Origin: Scatavimonas merdigallinarum
Lineage (GTDB): Bacteria; Bacillota; Clostridia; Oscillospirales; Acutalibacteraceae
Direction: 5' to 3'
DNA: 64,000 nt
Assembly (NCBI GenBank): GCA_018713055.1
Contig: DVFW01000018.1
Location: 62,001-126,000, forward strand
This document shows positions 51,157 through 60,022 of the stretch, piece after piece; within the stretch, counting starts at the first letter, position 1, and every line of letters starts with the position of its first letter. A model generated the notes under the pieces. That model worked only from the letters and a program-made list of their open reading frames with translations. It searched no databases and was not told the DNA's origin. The position numbers were made by a program, and so were the translations under genes.

Positions 51157-51726
51157 TTACTGATTTTGCTGTTTTTCAATTTCTCTTACCGGCTTGCAGG
51201 GGTTCCCAACCGCAACCACTCCGGACGGAATATCTTTTACAACAACGCTGCCTGCGCCAATGACCGTGTTGTCCCCTATTGTAACACCCGGCAAAATGGT
51301 AACGCCGCCCCCAATCCACACATTATTGCCGATTGTTACCGGCAGCGCGCTTTCTATCATCTGGTTGCGCGTTTCTACGTCCAGCGGATGTGTGGCTGTA
51401 TAAATCCCAACGTTTGGCGCAATAAACACATGGTCTCCAATTTTCACCGGGGCACAATCCAATATAACACAATTATGGTTGGCATAAAAATGCTCACCCA
51501 GAGTGATGTTATAGCCGTAATCGCAATGGAAGGACTGTTCCATCCAGACAAATTCCCCCGTTTTGCCCAGAAGCTTTTTTAAAACGGATATTTTTTCCTC
51601 CTCCTGCGAAGGCTTGAGCGTATTGAAGATATAACACAGCTCCTTCGCGTGACGCCTATCCCGGGTCAGCTCTTCATCCATCGGGTTATAAAGCATACTG
51701 TTGATCATTTTTTCTTTTTCTGTCAT
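51157..51726 (-). CDS. Sugar O-acetyltransferase (maltose/galactoside acetyltransferase type)
   Basis: The N-terminal helix block (MLYNPMDEELTRDRRHAKELCYIFN) and the C-terminal left-handed beta-helix of hexapeptide repeats (GDHVFIAPNVGIYTATHPLD..., IGNNVWIGGGVTILPGVTIGDNTVIGAGSVV) define the Maa/LacA family. The catalytic His is in ATHPLD. Length 189 is normal. Such enzymes detoxify sugars by acetylation. The start ATG 51726 has GAGGGATGA upstream. No sugar transport gene is adjacent. Confidence 0.93.
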   Translation of the reverse strand: MTEKEKMINSMLYNPMDEELTRDRRHAKELCYIFNTLKPSQEEEKISVLKKLLGKTGEFVWMEQSFHCDYGYNITLGEHFYANHNCVILDCAPVKIGDHVFIAPNVGIYTATHPLDVETRNQMIESALPVTIGNNVWIGGGVTILPGVTIGDNTVIGAGSVVVKDIPSGVVAVGNPCKPVREIEKQQNQ

Positions 51727-51915
51727 TGTTCATCCCTCACAAAAAATCATTCCATTTACTTATAACACCGAAAAAAACAGATGTAAAGAGAACGGTTTAT
51801 TTTCTCTTTTCTATACAAGAGGTTATTCAGAATTTTGTATAAAAAATTCTAAAATTTAAAACACGCTAAAGCTGTAAATATTTGCGGTTCTTACAAAGCC
51901 CGATACCAACAAAAA

Positions 51916-51950
51916 AGCCGGACAGAAGCATTTGCTGCTTTCGTCCGGCT
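51916..51950 (-). terminator. Intrinsic terminator after the P-type ATPase gene
   Basis: AGCCGGAC (51916-51923) pairs with GTCCGGCT (51943-51950), extended by AGAAGCA/TGCTTTC with mismatch. On the minus strand a TTTTTT run follows. The gap 51727-52035 (309 bases) holds only this and the 5' region of the acetyltransferase gene; no gene seen. Confidence 0.82.
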
Positions 51951-52035
51951 GCTGTTTTGCCCCGCTGTACAAAACGCACAAGTGCTGCACACGCCCTGCT
52001 TTAAGCATGGAGACTTTCTATTTTCTGCATTTGGG

Positions 52036-54402
52036 TTACAAATTTAAGTGAAACTGCTTATCTATTTTCAGCTTATCCATAATGCGAATCAAGAAGATAA
52101 ACAGCAGTACGGAAACGGCCAGCAAGGGCAGCATAATCAGCAAAACTTCCATACTAAACGGGTTTAAATTAAGCAATCCGCGGAATACGGTCAGCCCACA
52201 TGTAAGCCCGGATGTGCACACGATAAACAGCGCAATCCTGAAAGGGTTAAACGGTATGCTCAGCTTGAAGATCAGCATCAGTCCCGTAAATCCGGTCAAA
52301 ATAACACAAAGCGTTGAAATTTGTTCTGTTGTAAGGCCCACAAACATTGATAGGATCAAAACAAAAATGACATCTAAAATAATTGTAAGCGCCGCAGGGA
52401 TCGCTCTGGATATTACATTTAAAAAGAAATTCCCCTGTATTCTTTCATGGTTAGGTTCAAGCGCCAGCACAAAGGAAGGAAGCCCAATGGCAAACACATT
52501 GATCAGTGTCATCTGGATCGGCTCGAACGGATAATTGAAGTCGACAAACAAAAACAGCAGTGCAAGTACAGACGAATAAATGGTTTTTACAAGAAAGAGC
52601 GCCGCGCTGCGCTGAATATTATTGATGGAACGCCGGCCTTCCGCCACAACTCTGGGCATGGATGAAAAATCCGAATTCAGCAGCACAAGCTGCGATACAT
52701 TTCTGGCCGCGTCGCTTCCGCTGGCCATCGCCACCGAGCAGTCCGCTTCTTTCAAAGCAAGCACGTCGTTTACACCGTCCCCCGTCATGGCGACGGTATG
52801 CCCCGCCTGTTTTAACGCGCAAATTAAATCTTTTTTCTGCACAGGCGTTACTCTGCCGAAAATAGAATACTGTTCGGCGGCTGCTTTTATTTCCTCCGGC
52901 GTCTTAAGCGAAGTTGCGTCAACATACCGTTCATAGCCTTTTAGCCCGGCTTCCTTTGCCACGCCGGAAACAGTTACAGGGTTGTCGCCGGATATAATTT
53001 TTAATTCCACGCCCTGCTGGTCAAAGAAAGCAAGCGTTTCTTTTGCATTTTCACGGATTTTATCTTTAATCTCCAGCAGCGCCATTGGACGCAAATGGGC
53101 CGGGAGCGCCTGATTTTCCCCAAATGAATCGTCCGATCGCGCCAGGAGTAAAACCCTGTACCCGTTTGACAACGCATGAATTTTTTCCCTCACTTCTTTT
53201 GGAAGCGTTGGAAAAAGAAATTCTGCCGCGCCGATCACATATGTACCCGCTTTTCGAAACTGTGCACCGGACCATTTTCTTTCTGAAGAAAACGGCACTG
53301 TATGCATCACCTCTACAGGCGTTTTCAGGCCGTATTTTTCCCGGATTGCCACGCTGGTTGGGTTGTCGTCCTCCAGCGCATTCATCAGAGCCGTAAGCGC
53401 CTGATCGACCTCCGCCTGGGAAACGCCGTCCAGCGGTGCGGCCTGGCAAAGCTCCATACTGCCTTCCGTAATTGTCCCTGTCTTATCCAGACACAGTACA
53501 TCTACCCTTGCGAGCGTTTCTATGCAGTAAAGTTCCTGTACCAGCACTTTATATCTGGCAAGGCGGATAATCCCCACCGCAAGCACAGTACTAGTCAGTA
53601 AAATAAGTCCTTCCGGTATCATCCCAATCAAAGCGGCCACCGTATTGACCACAGAGGTTTGAAAGCCGGTCTCGCTGAGGCTTTGCTGATTTAAAAAAAG
53701 TAAAATTCCAACAGGAATAATTGCGATGGAAATAATCTTAATAATCTTATTCAGTGTGCGCATGATTTCAGAATTAACCTTTTTTATATACTTTGCGCCG
53801 CTGAAGATACTGGCCGCATAATTTTCATCGCCTACATGGTCAGCCCTTACCCTGCATTTTCCGCTGATCACATAGCTGCCTGATAAAAGCGTGTCGCCGG
53901 GTTTCTTATGAATTGGGTCCGATTCCCCTGTAAGAAGGGATTCGTTGACGTCGCATTCCCCCTGCAGGACAATGCAGTCGGTGGGAATCTGGTTGCCGTT
54001 TGCCAGTTCCAGAACATCGTCAAGCACAATATCATTTATACCAACCAGCGTAATTTGTCCGTCCCGAACGGCCTTGACTTTTGTGGAAGCGATGATAGAC
54101 AATTTGTCTACCGTTTTTTTTGCGCGGATTTCCTGAAACGTTCCAATTGCAATGTTACACAGCACAATTCCCATAAAAAGCATATTTTTATAAGACCCGA
54201 CGCAAAGCACCGCAATTGCAAGCAAAATGTTAATTAAGTTAAAAAGGGTGCATATATTATCCCGTATGATGCGCGGAATGGATTTTGTCGGCAGGACGCT
54301 TTCCTTATTATAAAGGCCCTGTTCCATGCGCACCTGCACCTGTTGGCGGGTAAGACCGGTTTCCGGCCCGGCATTTATGCGCTTTTTTTCATTTTTTTCC
54401 AT
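52036..54402 (-). CDS. Cation-transporting P-type ATPase (CtpE-like)
   Basis: The 788-residue pump has all P-type motifs: TGES in LLTGESDPIHKK, PEGL in GMIPEGLILLTS (the motif of calcium pumps), phosphorylation site DKTGTITEG, and TGDGVNDVLALKEADCSVAM. The membrane part has about ten helices; the late segment NVFAIGLPSFVLALEPN resembles mycobacterial CtpE, a calcium transporter. Calcium export or uptake is therefore the best guess; magnesium is an alternative. ATG 54402 has GGGAG 7 bases upstream. It stands alone and diverges from spoIVB. Confidence 0.9.
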   Translation of the reverse strand: MEKNEKKRINAGPETGLTRQQVQVRMEQGLYNKESVLPTKSIPRIIRDNICTLFNLINILLAIAVLCVGSYKNMLFMGIVLCNIAIGTFQEIRAKKTVDKLSIIASTKVKAVRDGQITLVGINDIVLDDVLELANGNQIPTDCIVLQGECDVNESLLTGESDPIHKKPGDTLLSGSYVISGKCRVRADHVGDENYAASIFSGAKYIKKVNSEIMRTLNKIIKIISIAIIPVGILLFLNQQSLSETGFQTSVVNTVAALIGMIPEGLILLTSTVLAVGIIRLARYKVLVQELYCIETLARVDVLCLDKTGTITEGSMELCQAAPLDGVSQAEVDQALTALMNALEDDNPTSVAIREKYGLKTPVEVMHTVPFSSERKWSGAQFRKAGTYVIGAAEFLFPTLPKEVREKIHALSNGYRVLLLARSDDSFGENQALPAHLRPMALLEIKDKIRENAKETLAFFDQQGVELKIISGDNPVTVSGVAKEAGLKGYERYVDATSLKTPEEIKAAAEQYSIFGRVTPVQKKDLICALKQAGHTVAMTGDGVNDVLALKEADCSVAMASGSDAARNVSQLVLLNSDFSSMPRVVAEGRRSINNIQRSAALFLVKTIYSSVLALLFLFVDFNYPFEPIQMTLINVFAIGLPSFVLALEPNHERIQGNFFLNVISRAIPAALTIILDVIFVLILSMFVGLTTEQISTLCVILTGFTGLMLIFKLSIPFNPFRIALFIVCTSGLTCGLTVFRGLLNLNPFSMEVLLIMLPLLAVSVLLFIFLIRIMDKLKIDKQFHLNL

Positions 54403-54660
54403 TTTATATCTCCCAAATACCAAAAATAAAAACTACGAAAAAAATAGTAGCATATTTTTTCCTAAATTACAATCCAAATATGCCCGTTGATAAATAATAC
54501 GGTAAGTTTTGTAAAAAAATAAAAAAGGTGGTAAAAAGCACTGCAATATCTGATTTATACCGTGCATCTTTCCATAAAAATTTTTTAAAGAGGCCTTTTC
54601 CAATCTAAAAAAACGCTTCTGTGGAAGAGTAATAGAAGCAACGGAAAAGGAGGTGTGCAA

Positions 54661-55905
54661 ATGAAAAAAATGATAAAAAAATTAACCGTTGCGCTAACCA
54701 TCGCCAGCATGCTGATTTTCAGCCTGAGCGGCGTTTATTCCCTGTATCTTCCCGATTCTTACAGAGTAACCGACCTGTATAATGTAATAAGCCCGCCGGT
54801 TGCCGGCGTTTCCATTGAAAATATTTCTAGTGTTACAGCTGTTCCGGCCGCTTCCTCCAGCGACAGCCATCAGGGCACATACAACGGAAGGCTGATGTTG
54901 GGCGGCGTTATCCCAATTAAAGACGTTACTCTGGATTTAAGTGAGGATATACAGGTAATTCCCTGCGGTACTCCGTTTGGTGTAAAAATGTTTACGCAGG
55001 GCGTCATGGTGGTAAAGACAGACACTGTTACCGTGAACGGCCGCACCTGTTGCCCTGCAGCCGAGGGCGGCATTGAGGTTGGCGATGTTATTTTAAAAGT
55101 GAACGACGACAGTATCCGGAGCAATGAGGAGCTGATTCAGATTGTTTCGCATGCAAACGGAGAAAAAATCAGTCTGGATGTTATGCGGGATGATAAAAAT
55201 TTAAAATTGAGTATTACGCCGGTTCAGACAAGCCCGCAGGGCGACTATAAAATCGGCCTTTGGGTTCGGGACAGCTCCGCAGGTATTGGAACTGTCACCT
55301 TTTATCAGGCAGAAAGCAAAACCTTCGGCGGCCTTGGACACGGTATATGCGACGTTGATACCGGCGCGCTTATGTCGCTTTCCCAAGGCGACATTGTACA
55401 AGCAAAGCTTGACAGCATCACCAAAGGAATAAAAGGCACGCCCGGCGCCTTAAACGGACATTTTGACAACGACGTTGCCATTGGTACGCTTTTGTCAAAC
55501 TGTGAAACGGGTGTATACGGCTATATGGAAGAATCACCCGCAGACAACACCCCGGTTGAAGTGGCTTCCAAGCACGAGGTAAGGACAGGAAGTGCTAAAA
55601 TTTTGACAACCATTTCCGGTGATCAGGCTCAATATTACGATATAGAAATTGAAAGCATCAATTATAATCAGGATACGGCATCTAAAAACATGACAATAAA
55701 AATTACCGATGAGACCCTTCTTGAAAAAACAGGTGGTATTGTACAAGGCATGAGCGGAAGCCCGATTTTGCAAAACGGGAAGCTGGTTGGCGCCGTTACG
55801 CATGTGTTTGTAAACGAACCTGAAAAAGGATATGCGATTTTCTCGGAAAATATGTTAGCGGATCTTGTAGAAAGCACCGCAAAAAACAGGGATATTGCCG
55901 CCTGA
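54661..55905 (+). CDS. spoIVB: SpoIVB peptidase (S55), sigma-K checkpoint
   Basis: SpoIVB is secreted from the forespore and cuts SpoIVFA to allow pro-sigma-K activation. An N-terminal membrane anchor (about 7-29) is followed by a PDZ domain (about 95-190, CCPAAEGGIEVGDVILKVNDDSI) and the SpoIVB serine peptidase domain with His227 (GLGHGI), Asp350 (KITDETLL) and Ser365 (GIVQGMSGSP). The spacing of Asp and Ser matches the B. subtilis enzyme. Length 414 fits. ATG 54661 has AGGAGG 7 bases upstream. It is followed by spo0A in the conserved spoIVB-spo0A order. Confidence 0.96.
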   Translation: MKKMIKKLTVALTIASMLIFSLSGVYSLYLPDSYRVTDLYNVISPPVAGVSIENISSVTAVPAASSSDSHQGTYNGRLMLGGVIPIKDVTLDLSEDIQVIPCGTPFGVKMFTQGVMVVKTDTVTVNGRTCCPAAEGGIEVGDVILKVNDDSIRSNEELIQIVSHANGEKISLDVMRDDKNLKLSITPVQTSPQGDYKIGLWVRDSSAGIGTVTFYQAESKTFGGLGHGICDVDTGALMSLSQGDIVQAKLDSITKGIKGTPGALNGHFDNDVAIGTLLSNCETGVYGYMEESPADNTPVEVASKHEVRTGSAKILTTISGDQAQYYDIEIESINYNQDTASKNMTIKITDETLLEKTGGIVQGMSGSPILQNGKLVGAVTHVFVNEPEKGYAIFSENMLADLVESTAKNRDIAA

Positions 55906-55958
55906 ATGTGTGTTAAAAATATTTTCCCCCTTTTTTTAAAAAAACTTTCTGTAAACAC

Positions 55959-55987
55959 TTGCTTAATTTACCAAATTGTGGTAATAT
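55959..55987 (+). promoter_or_regulatory. spo0A promoter with overlapping palindrome
   Basis: TTGCTT (55959-55964), 17 bases, TAATAT (55982-55987). A palindrome TTACCA-AATTG-TGGTAA at 55968-55984 spans the spacer and reaches the -10. In B. subtilis spo0A has a vegetative and a sigma-H promoter; this arrangement suggests an operator of unknown regulator over the promoter. No consensus 0A box is present. Confidence 0.55.
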
Positions 55988-56021
55988 AATCCCATCAAAA
56001 AAAATAACAGGGGGAATCTTT

Positions 56022-56819
56022 ATGGAAAAAAAGATTAAATCACTGATTACAGAAGATAGCGCAGTTTTCGGCCGCGAAGAATGTGAAATTTTGTCACAAT
56101 ATGGCATTGAAGTAAACTTATGTCAGAAAGACGGAATTGAAGTTCTGGAAAAAATTGACAGCTTACGGCCAGATGTTGTGCTTCTGGATCTTTTAATGAC
56201 ACGTATTGACGCTATTGGCGTACTGCGTTCCATGACCGGCAGTCAAAATGAAAAAAAACATCCGTTTTTTATAATTCTTTCTTCTTTTGACAGCCCTGTA
56301 CTGGAACGAGAGGTTTTAACCAATGGTGCAGCCGCTTTTATCCGCAAACCATACAATATGCAGGAAATTGCGCAAAAGATTGTAAAGCTTACGACCAGCG
56401 AATCCAACAGCACCCCTGAAAAAGCGCATAGCGGATTTGAAAATTTGGGTAGCGTTTTGGGGACAAATATAGAGGTAAAGGTTACAGAGATTTTGCATCA
56501 AATTGGCGTTCCGGCACACATTAAAGGCTATCATTATTTAAGAGATTCTATTATTATGTCTGTAGAAAAACCCGAAATTATAAATGCCGTTACCAAACAG
56601 CTCTATCCCTCTGTTGCAAAAAAATATGAGACCACCTCTTCCCGTGTGGAACGCGCCATACGCCACGCTATTGAAGTTGCATGGGATCGTGGCGACGTAG
56701 ACGTACTCAACTCTTATTTTGGATATACCATCCATAACGGAAGAGGTAAGCCCACCAACAGCGAATTTATCGCTATGATCTCAGACAAACTGAGACTTCA
56801 GCTGAAAAACGCAAGCTAA
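56022..56819 (+). CDS. spo0A: Stage 0 sporulation transcription factor Spo0A
   Basis: Spo0A is the phosphorylated master regulator of sporulation entry. The receiver domain (1-120) has acidic residues Glu11-Asp12 (LITEDS), phosphoacceptor Asp56 (LLDLLM) and Lys in FIRKPYN. The usual DLIMP motif is DLLMT, without the Pro. The C-terminal DNA-binding domain has GVPAHIKGYHYLRDSI, TTSSRVERAIRHAIEVAWDRG and NSYFGYTIHNGRGKPTNSEFIAMISDKLRL, nearly identical to other clostridial Spo0A. ATG 56022 has AGGGGGAA upstream. Length 265. Confidence 0.97.
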   Translation: MEKKIKSLITEDSAVFGREECEILSQYGIEVNLCQKDGIEVLEKIDSLRPDVVLLDLLMTRIDAIGVLRSMTGSQNEKKHPFFIILSSFDSPVLEREVLTNGAAAFIRKPYNMQEIAQKIVKLTTSESNSTPEKAHSGFENLGSVLGTNIEVKVTEILHQIGVPAHIKGYHYLRDSIIMSVEKPEIINAVTKQLYPSVAKKYETTSSRVERAIRHAIEVAWDRGDVDVLNSYFGYTIHNGRGKPTNSEFIAMISDKLRLQLKNAS

Positions 56820-56824
56820 AAAGC

Positions 56825-56861
56825 TCCTCCGTCCATTTAAAGGACGGAGGACCAATTTTTA
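56825..56861 (+). terminator. Intrinsic terminator after spo0A
   Basis: Perfect stem TCCTCCGTCC (56825-56834) with GGACGGAGGA (56842-56851), then CCAATTTTT. Confidence 0.85.
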
Positions 56862-56979
56862 TAAAAAATTTACCAAAATTTATAATACAGAAAAGACCTG
56901 TATGCTTTGCAGAAATATAGGCAACATCCAGAAAGCTCCCCGTGCCAAAAAATCAGTGCGCCCGCAAGCGAAAAACGCA

Positions 56980-57007
56980 CTGCTTCGACAAACGCATGTG
57001 CTATAAT
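56980..57007 (+). promoter_or_regulatory. Extended -10 promoter for the metallochaperone
   Basis: TATAAT at 57002-57007 is preceded by TGC. The -35 position has only CTGCTT (56980-56985), 16 bases away. No CsoR or CopY operator was recognised. Confidence 0.5.
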
Positions 57008-57038
57008 GCAATTATAAGCAAGAAATGGAGGAACAAAA

Positions 57039-57251
57039 ATGGCGGTAAAAACATATGTTATCAATGGAATGACCTGCGGCCATTGCAGTACAAAAGTGGA
57101 ACAGGCCATCAATGCAATCAACGGCGTTACTGCGCATGTCGATCTTGACGCAAAAACAGCAACCGTCACATCCAAGGCGTATATTGACGACGCACAAATT
57201 ATGAATGCCGTCACAGGCGCAGGTTATACGGTTGTAGAAAACTGCATATAA
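57039..57251 (+). CDS. Heavy-metal-associated domain protein (CopZ-like metallochaperone)
   Basis: The 70-residue protein is a single HMA ferredoxin-fold domain with the metal site MTCGHC (residues 11-16), the usual binding motif for Cu(I) or other soft metals. Remaining blocks (AINAINGVTAHVDLDAKTATV, NAVTGAGYTVVE) are typical. No P-type copper ATPase or regulator lies next to it; it is monocistronic with its own promoter and terminator. Ribosome-binding site AATGGAGGAA precedes the ATG. Confidence 0.93.
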   Translation: MAVKTYVINGMTCGHCSTKVEQAINAINGVTAHVDLDAKTATVTSKAYIDDAQIMNAVTGAGYTVVENCI

Positions 57252-57304
57252 ATTAAAAAATTTTTAAGAAAGCAAATAGAAAAGCACGGCTTAATTGGAA
57301 GTCA

Positions 57305-57347
57305 AACGGGCTTGCCGCCTATGATGATAGGGGCAAGCCCGTTTTTT
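57305..57347 (+). terminator. Intrinsic terminator after the metallochaperone
   Basis: AACGGGCTTGCC (57305-57316) pairs with GGCAAGCCCGTT (57332-57343), followed by a T run. It is also suited to end cysK from the other side. Confidence 0.88.
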
Positions 57348-57387
57348 CTTTCCCTGATATTATATGGCATTGGCTGCAACGGCATTT

Positions 57388-58338
57388 TTACCCTTCAATA
57401 GAAGCCTCATCTTTGAAAAGCGCCGTTGACAAATAGCGTTCACCCGTGTCCGGCAGAATAACAGCAATGTGCTTCCCTGCATTTTCCGGCCGCTTTGCAA
57501 GCTGCTGCGCCGCATAAACCGCGGCCCCGGAAGAAATCCCAACGAGAAGCCCTTCCGCCTTTGCAATACGCCGGCCCGTTTCCAGCGCGTCCTCATCTTT
57601 TACAGGAAATATCTCGTCATAAACGTTGGTATCCAGTGTGTTCGGTACAAATCCGGCGCCGATCCCCTGTATTTTGTGGGAACCCGCAACCCCGCCTGAC
57701 AAAACCGGAGAACCTGCCGGCTCTACCGCAACGACCTGTACAGACGGCTTTTTTTCTTTTAAAAAGCCTCCAGCCCCGCTGAGTGTACCGCCTGTGCCAA
57801 CGCCGGCTACAAAGATATCCACGCAGCCGTCTGTAGCGTCCCATATTTCCGGTCCCGTTGTCCTTCTGTGAACTGCAGGATTGGCCTGGTTTTCAAACTG
57901 GCCGAGGATCACTGAACCTTTTATTTCCCTGTTGAGCGCTTTTGCTTTTTCTATTGCACCGCTCATGCCTTTTTTGCCTTCTGTTAATATAAGTTGCGCG
58001 CCATAGGCCTTTAAAAGGCTGCGACGCTCTGCACTCATGGTTTCAGGCATTGTAAGCAACACCTTATACCCCTTTGCCGCCGCAACGCAGGCGAGGCCGA
58101 TTCCAGTGTTGCCGCTGGTCGGCTCAATAATGACCGCACCTTTTGAAAGCAGGCCCTTTTCTTCGGCGTCTTCTATCATTGCCCTTGCAATTCTGTCCTT
58201 TATGCTGCCGGCAGGGTTAAAGTATTCCAGCTTTGCCAAAATATGCGCTTGAATGTTCTCCCTCTTTTGAAAATTTGTAAGCTCCAAAATCGGTGTGTTA
58301 CCGATCAACTGTGCAAGGCTTGTGTATATCTTCGCCAT
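57388..58338 (-). CDS. cysK: Cysteine synthase A (O-acetylserine sulfhydrylase)
   Basis: CysK makes cysteine from O-acetylserine and sulfide. It begins MAKIYTSLAQLIGNTPILEL, with PLP Lys in NPAGSIKDR, substrate loop EPTSGNTGIG, and the phosphate loop GVGTGGTLSG. Length 316 is normal. It lies 98 bases after metY on the same strand, forming a sulfur assimilation pair. A weak hairpin in the gap lacks a T run on this strand, so read-through from metY is likely. Confidence 0.96.
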   Translation of the reverse strand: MAKIYTSLAQLIGNTPILELTNFQKRENIQAHILAKLEYFNPAGSIKDRIARAMIEDAEEKGLLSKGAVIIEPTSGNTGIGLACVAAAKGYKVLLTMPETMSAERRSLLKAYGAQLILTEGKKGMSGAIEKAKALNREIKGSVILGQFENQANPAVHRRTTGPEIWDATDGCVDIFVAGVGTGGTLSGAGGFLKEKKPSVQVVAVEPAGSPVLSGGVAGSHKIQGIGAGFVPNTLDTNVYDEIFPVKDEDALETGRRIAKAEGLLVGISSGAAVYAAQQLAKRPENAGKHIAVILPDTGERYLSTALFKDEASIEG

Positions 58339-58436
58339 TTTGTTGCCTCCTATTACAATATATTTACGGGATAGGGCACGGCAGCCAGCCGTGTCTTTTT
58401 CCGTATCGTTGCCTAAGCTGTTAGAATGAGAGTGTC

Positions 58437-59732
58437 TTATGCAATCGCTCTAAATGCCTGTTCCAGATCAAAAAGAATATCGTCTATATGCTCTATGCCA
58501 ATTGACACACGCACAGTGTTATCCCTGATGTTTTGCTCCTCCCGCGTTTTTTCATCCAGCTGCGCGTGTGTGGTCGTCGCCGGATGAATCACAAGAGATT
58601 TTGCGTCTGCCACATTTGCCAGCAGAGAAAAAAGCCGAAGGTTATCTATAAATTTTCTGGCTTTTTCCCCGCCGCCTTTAATTTCAAACGTAAATATTGC
58701 GCCGCCACCAGTCGGAATATATTTTCGGCACAGCGGCTTTTGTTCCGGGTCGAGTAAAGGGTGGTTGATCCTTTCCACCTGCGGATGGCCTGCCAGATAT
58801 TCCAGCACCTTTTTTGTGTTTTCCACATGGCGCTGCACACGCAGTGAAAGCGTTTCAAGCCCCTGTAACAACAAAAACGCATGAAATGGGGAAATCGCCG
58901 CGCCCATATCGCGCAGAAGAAGCGCGCGAACCAGGGTAATAAATGCAGCTCTTCCGGCGGCCTCTGTAAAGCACAGGCCATGATAGCTGGGATTTGGCCC
59001 GGAAATATATGGAAAACGTTTGCTTGCCCGCCAGTCAAAGTTGCCGCTGTCTACAATAATACCGCCCAGCGCCGTACCGTGACCACCGATAAACTTGGTT
59101 GCAGAATGCACAACCAGATCTGCCCCGTATTCCACCGGCCGCACCAAATAAGGTGTTGCAAACGTATTGTCTACAACAAGCGGTACTCCGTGCCGGTGCG
59201 CCGCCTGCGCGACCTTTTCTATATCTGTAAGCATGGAGTTGGGATTTCCCATGGTTTCTATAAAAACTGCTTTGGTATTTTCGCAAATTGCACGTTCAAA
59301 CACATCGGCATTGGTTGGCCGGACAAAGGTTGTAGTTATTCCATATTGTGCAAGCGTATGCGCAAGCAGGTTATACGTTCCGCCATAAAGATTGTTTGCC
59401 GCTACAATATGGTCGCCGGCGTGCGCCAGGGCTTGCAGTGTGTACGATACCGCCGCAGCACCGCTTGCCACCGCCAGTGCGGCTACCCCGCCTTCCAGCG
59501 CAGCCATTCTGTTCTCTAAAACGGTCTGTGTGGGATTGGTCAGCCTGCCGTAAATATTGCCGGAAGCTGAAAGGCTGAACCTGGCCTGCGCATCTTCTGT
59601 ACTTTCAAACACGTAGGCCGCCGTTTGATAAATAGGCACTGCACGAGCGCCTGTTGCAGGGTCGGGTGCTTCCTGCCCGGCATGCAACTGCTTTGTTTCA
59701 AAATGAAGCCGTCTTTGTGTTAAATCGTCCAT
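58437..59732 (-). CDS. metY: O-acetylhomoserine sulfhydrylase
   Basis: MetY makes homocysteine from O-acetylhomoserine and sulfide. It is a Cys/Met metabolism PLP enzyme: ALEGGVAALAVASGAAA, VVDNTFATPYLVRPVEYGADLVVHSATKFIGGHG in outline with PLP Lys in SATKFIGG, and C-terminal SIGIEHIDDI. Length 431 fits MetY and exceeds MetB/MetC types (about 380). It is first in a metY-cysK arrangement behind a strong promoter with an inverted repeat in its leader. Confidence 0.95.
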   Translation of the reverse strand: MDDLTQRRLHFETKQLHAGQEAPDPATGARAVPIYQTAAYVFESTEDAQARFSLSASGNIYGRLTNPTQTVLENRMAALEGGVAALAVASGAAAVSYTLQALAHAGDHIVAANNLYGGTYNLLAHTLAQYGITTTFVRPTNADVFERAICENTKAVFIETMGNPNSMLTDIEKVAQAAHRHGVPLVVDNTFATPYLVRPVEYGADLVVHSATKFIGGHGTALGGIIVDSGNFDWRASKRFPYISGPNPSYHGLCFTEAAGRAAFITLVRALLLRDMGAAISPFHAFLLLQGLETLSLRVQRHVENTKKVLEYLAGHPQVERINHPLLDPEQKPLCRKYIPTGGGAIFTFEIKGGGEKARKFIDNLRLFSLLANVADAKSLVIHPATTTHAQLDEKTREEQNIRDNTVRVSIGIEHIDDILFDLEQAFRAIA

Positions 59733-59855
59733 CGCTTGATACCACCTTATAATAATCTTGCTTTTATTCTTCTATATGTTTTTTGGTTTATGCAAAAGCA
59801 GCGGCAGAGCGCAAACTTTTTCAGAAGAAGCAGACAGCGCGCTGACAAACTACAT

Positions 59856-59876
59856 ACAATTTTTTAACTAAATTGT
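59856..59876. repeat. Inverted repeat in the metY leader
   Basis: ACAATTT-(7 bases)-AAATTGT, a perfect 7-base repeat about 25 bases downstream of the predicted metY start of transcription. It could be an operator for a sulfur regulator such as CymR, but it does not clearly match that consensus. The gap 59733-60022 holds only this and the promoter, no gene. Confidence 0.45.
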
Positions 59877-59900
59877 TAGAGTATTTGAAAAATTTTTTCT

Positions 59901-59929
59901 ATTTTAGTAAATCCTCATTTTTTTGTCAA
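59901..59929 (-). promoter_or_regulatory. Promoter for metY-cysK
   Basis: On the minus strand: TTGACA, 17 bases, TAAAAT. No SAM or T-box riboswitch elements were seen in the about 165-base leader. Confidence 0.65.
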
Positions 59930-60022
59930 GATTATTTTGGGAACGGGAATTTTATGTATACAATCTCTTTGCATTATGATAAAATGGAATTAGTTCGTAC
60001 TATATTTTAAGGGAGTGATTTG

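Noticed and set aside
58375..58396. A hairpin between metY and cysK
   Set aside because: The T run is on the plus side, where no gene ends; on the minus strand it lacks a T tract.
59733..59900. Possible SAM riboswitch before metY
   Set aside because: The leader is AT-rich and lacks the conserved stems and a terminator.
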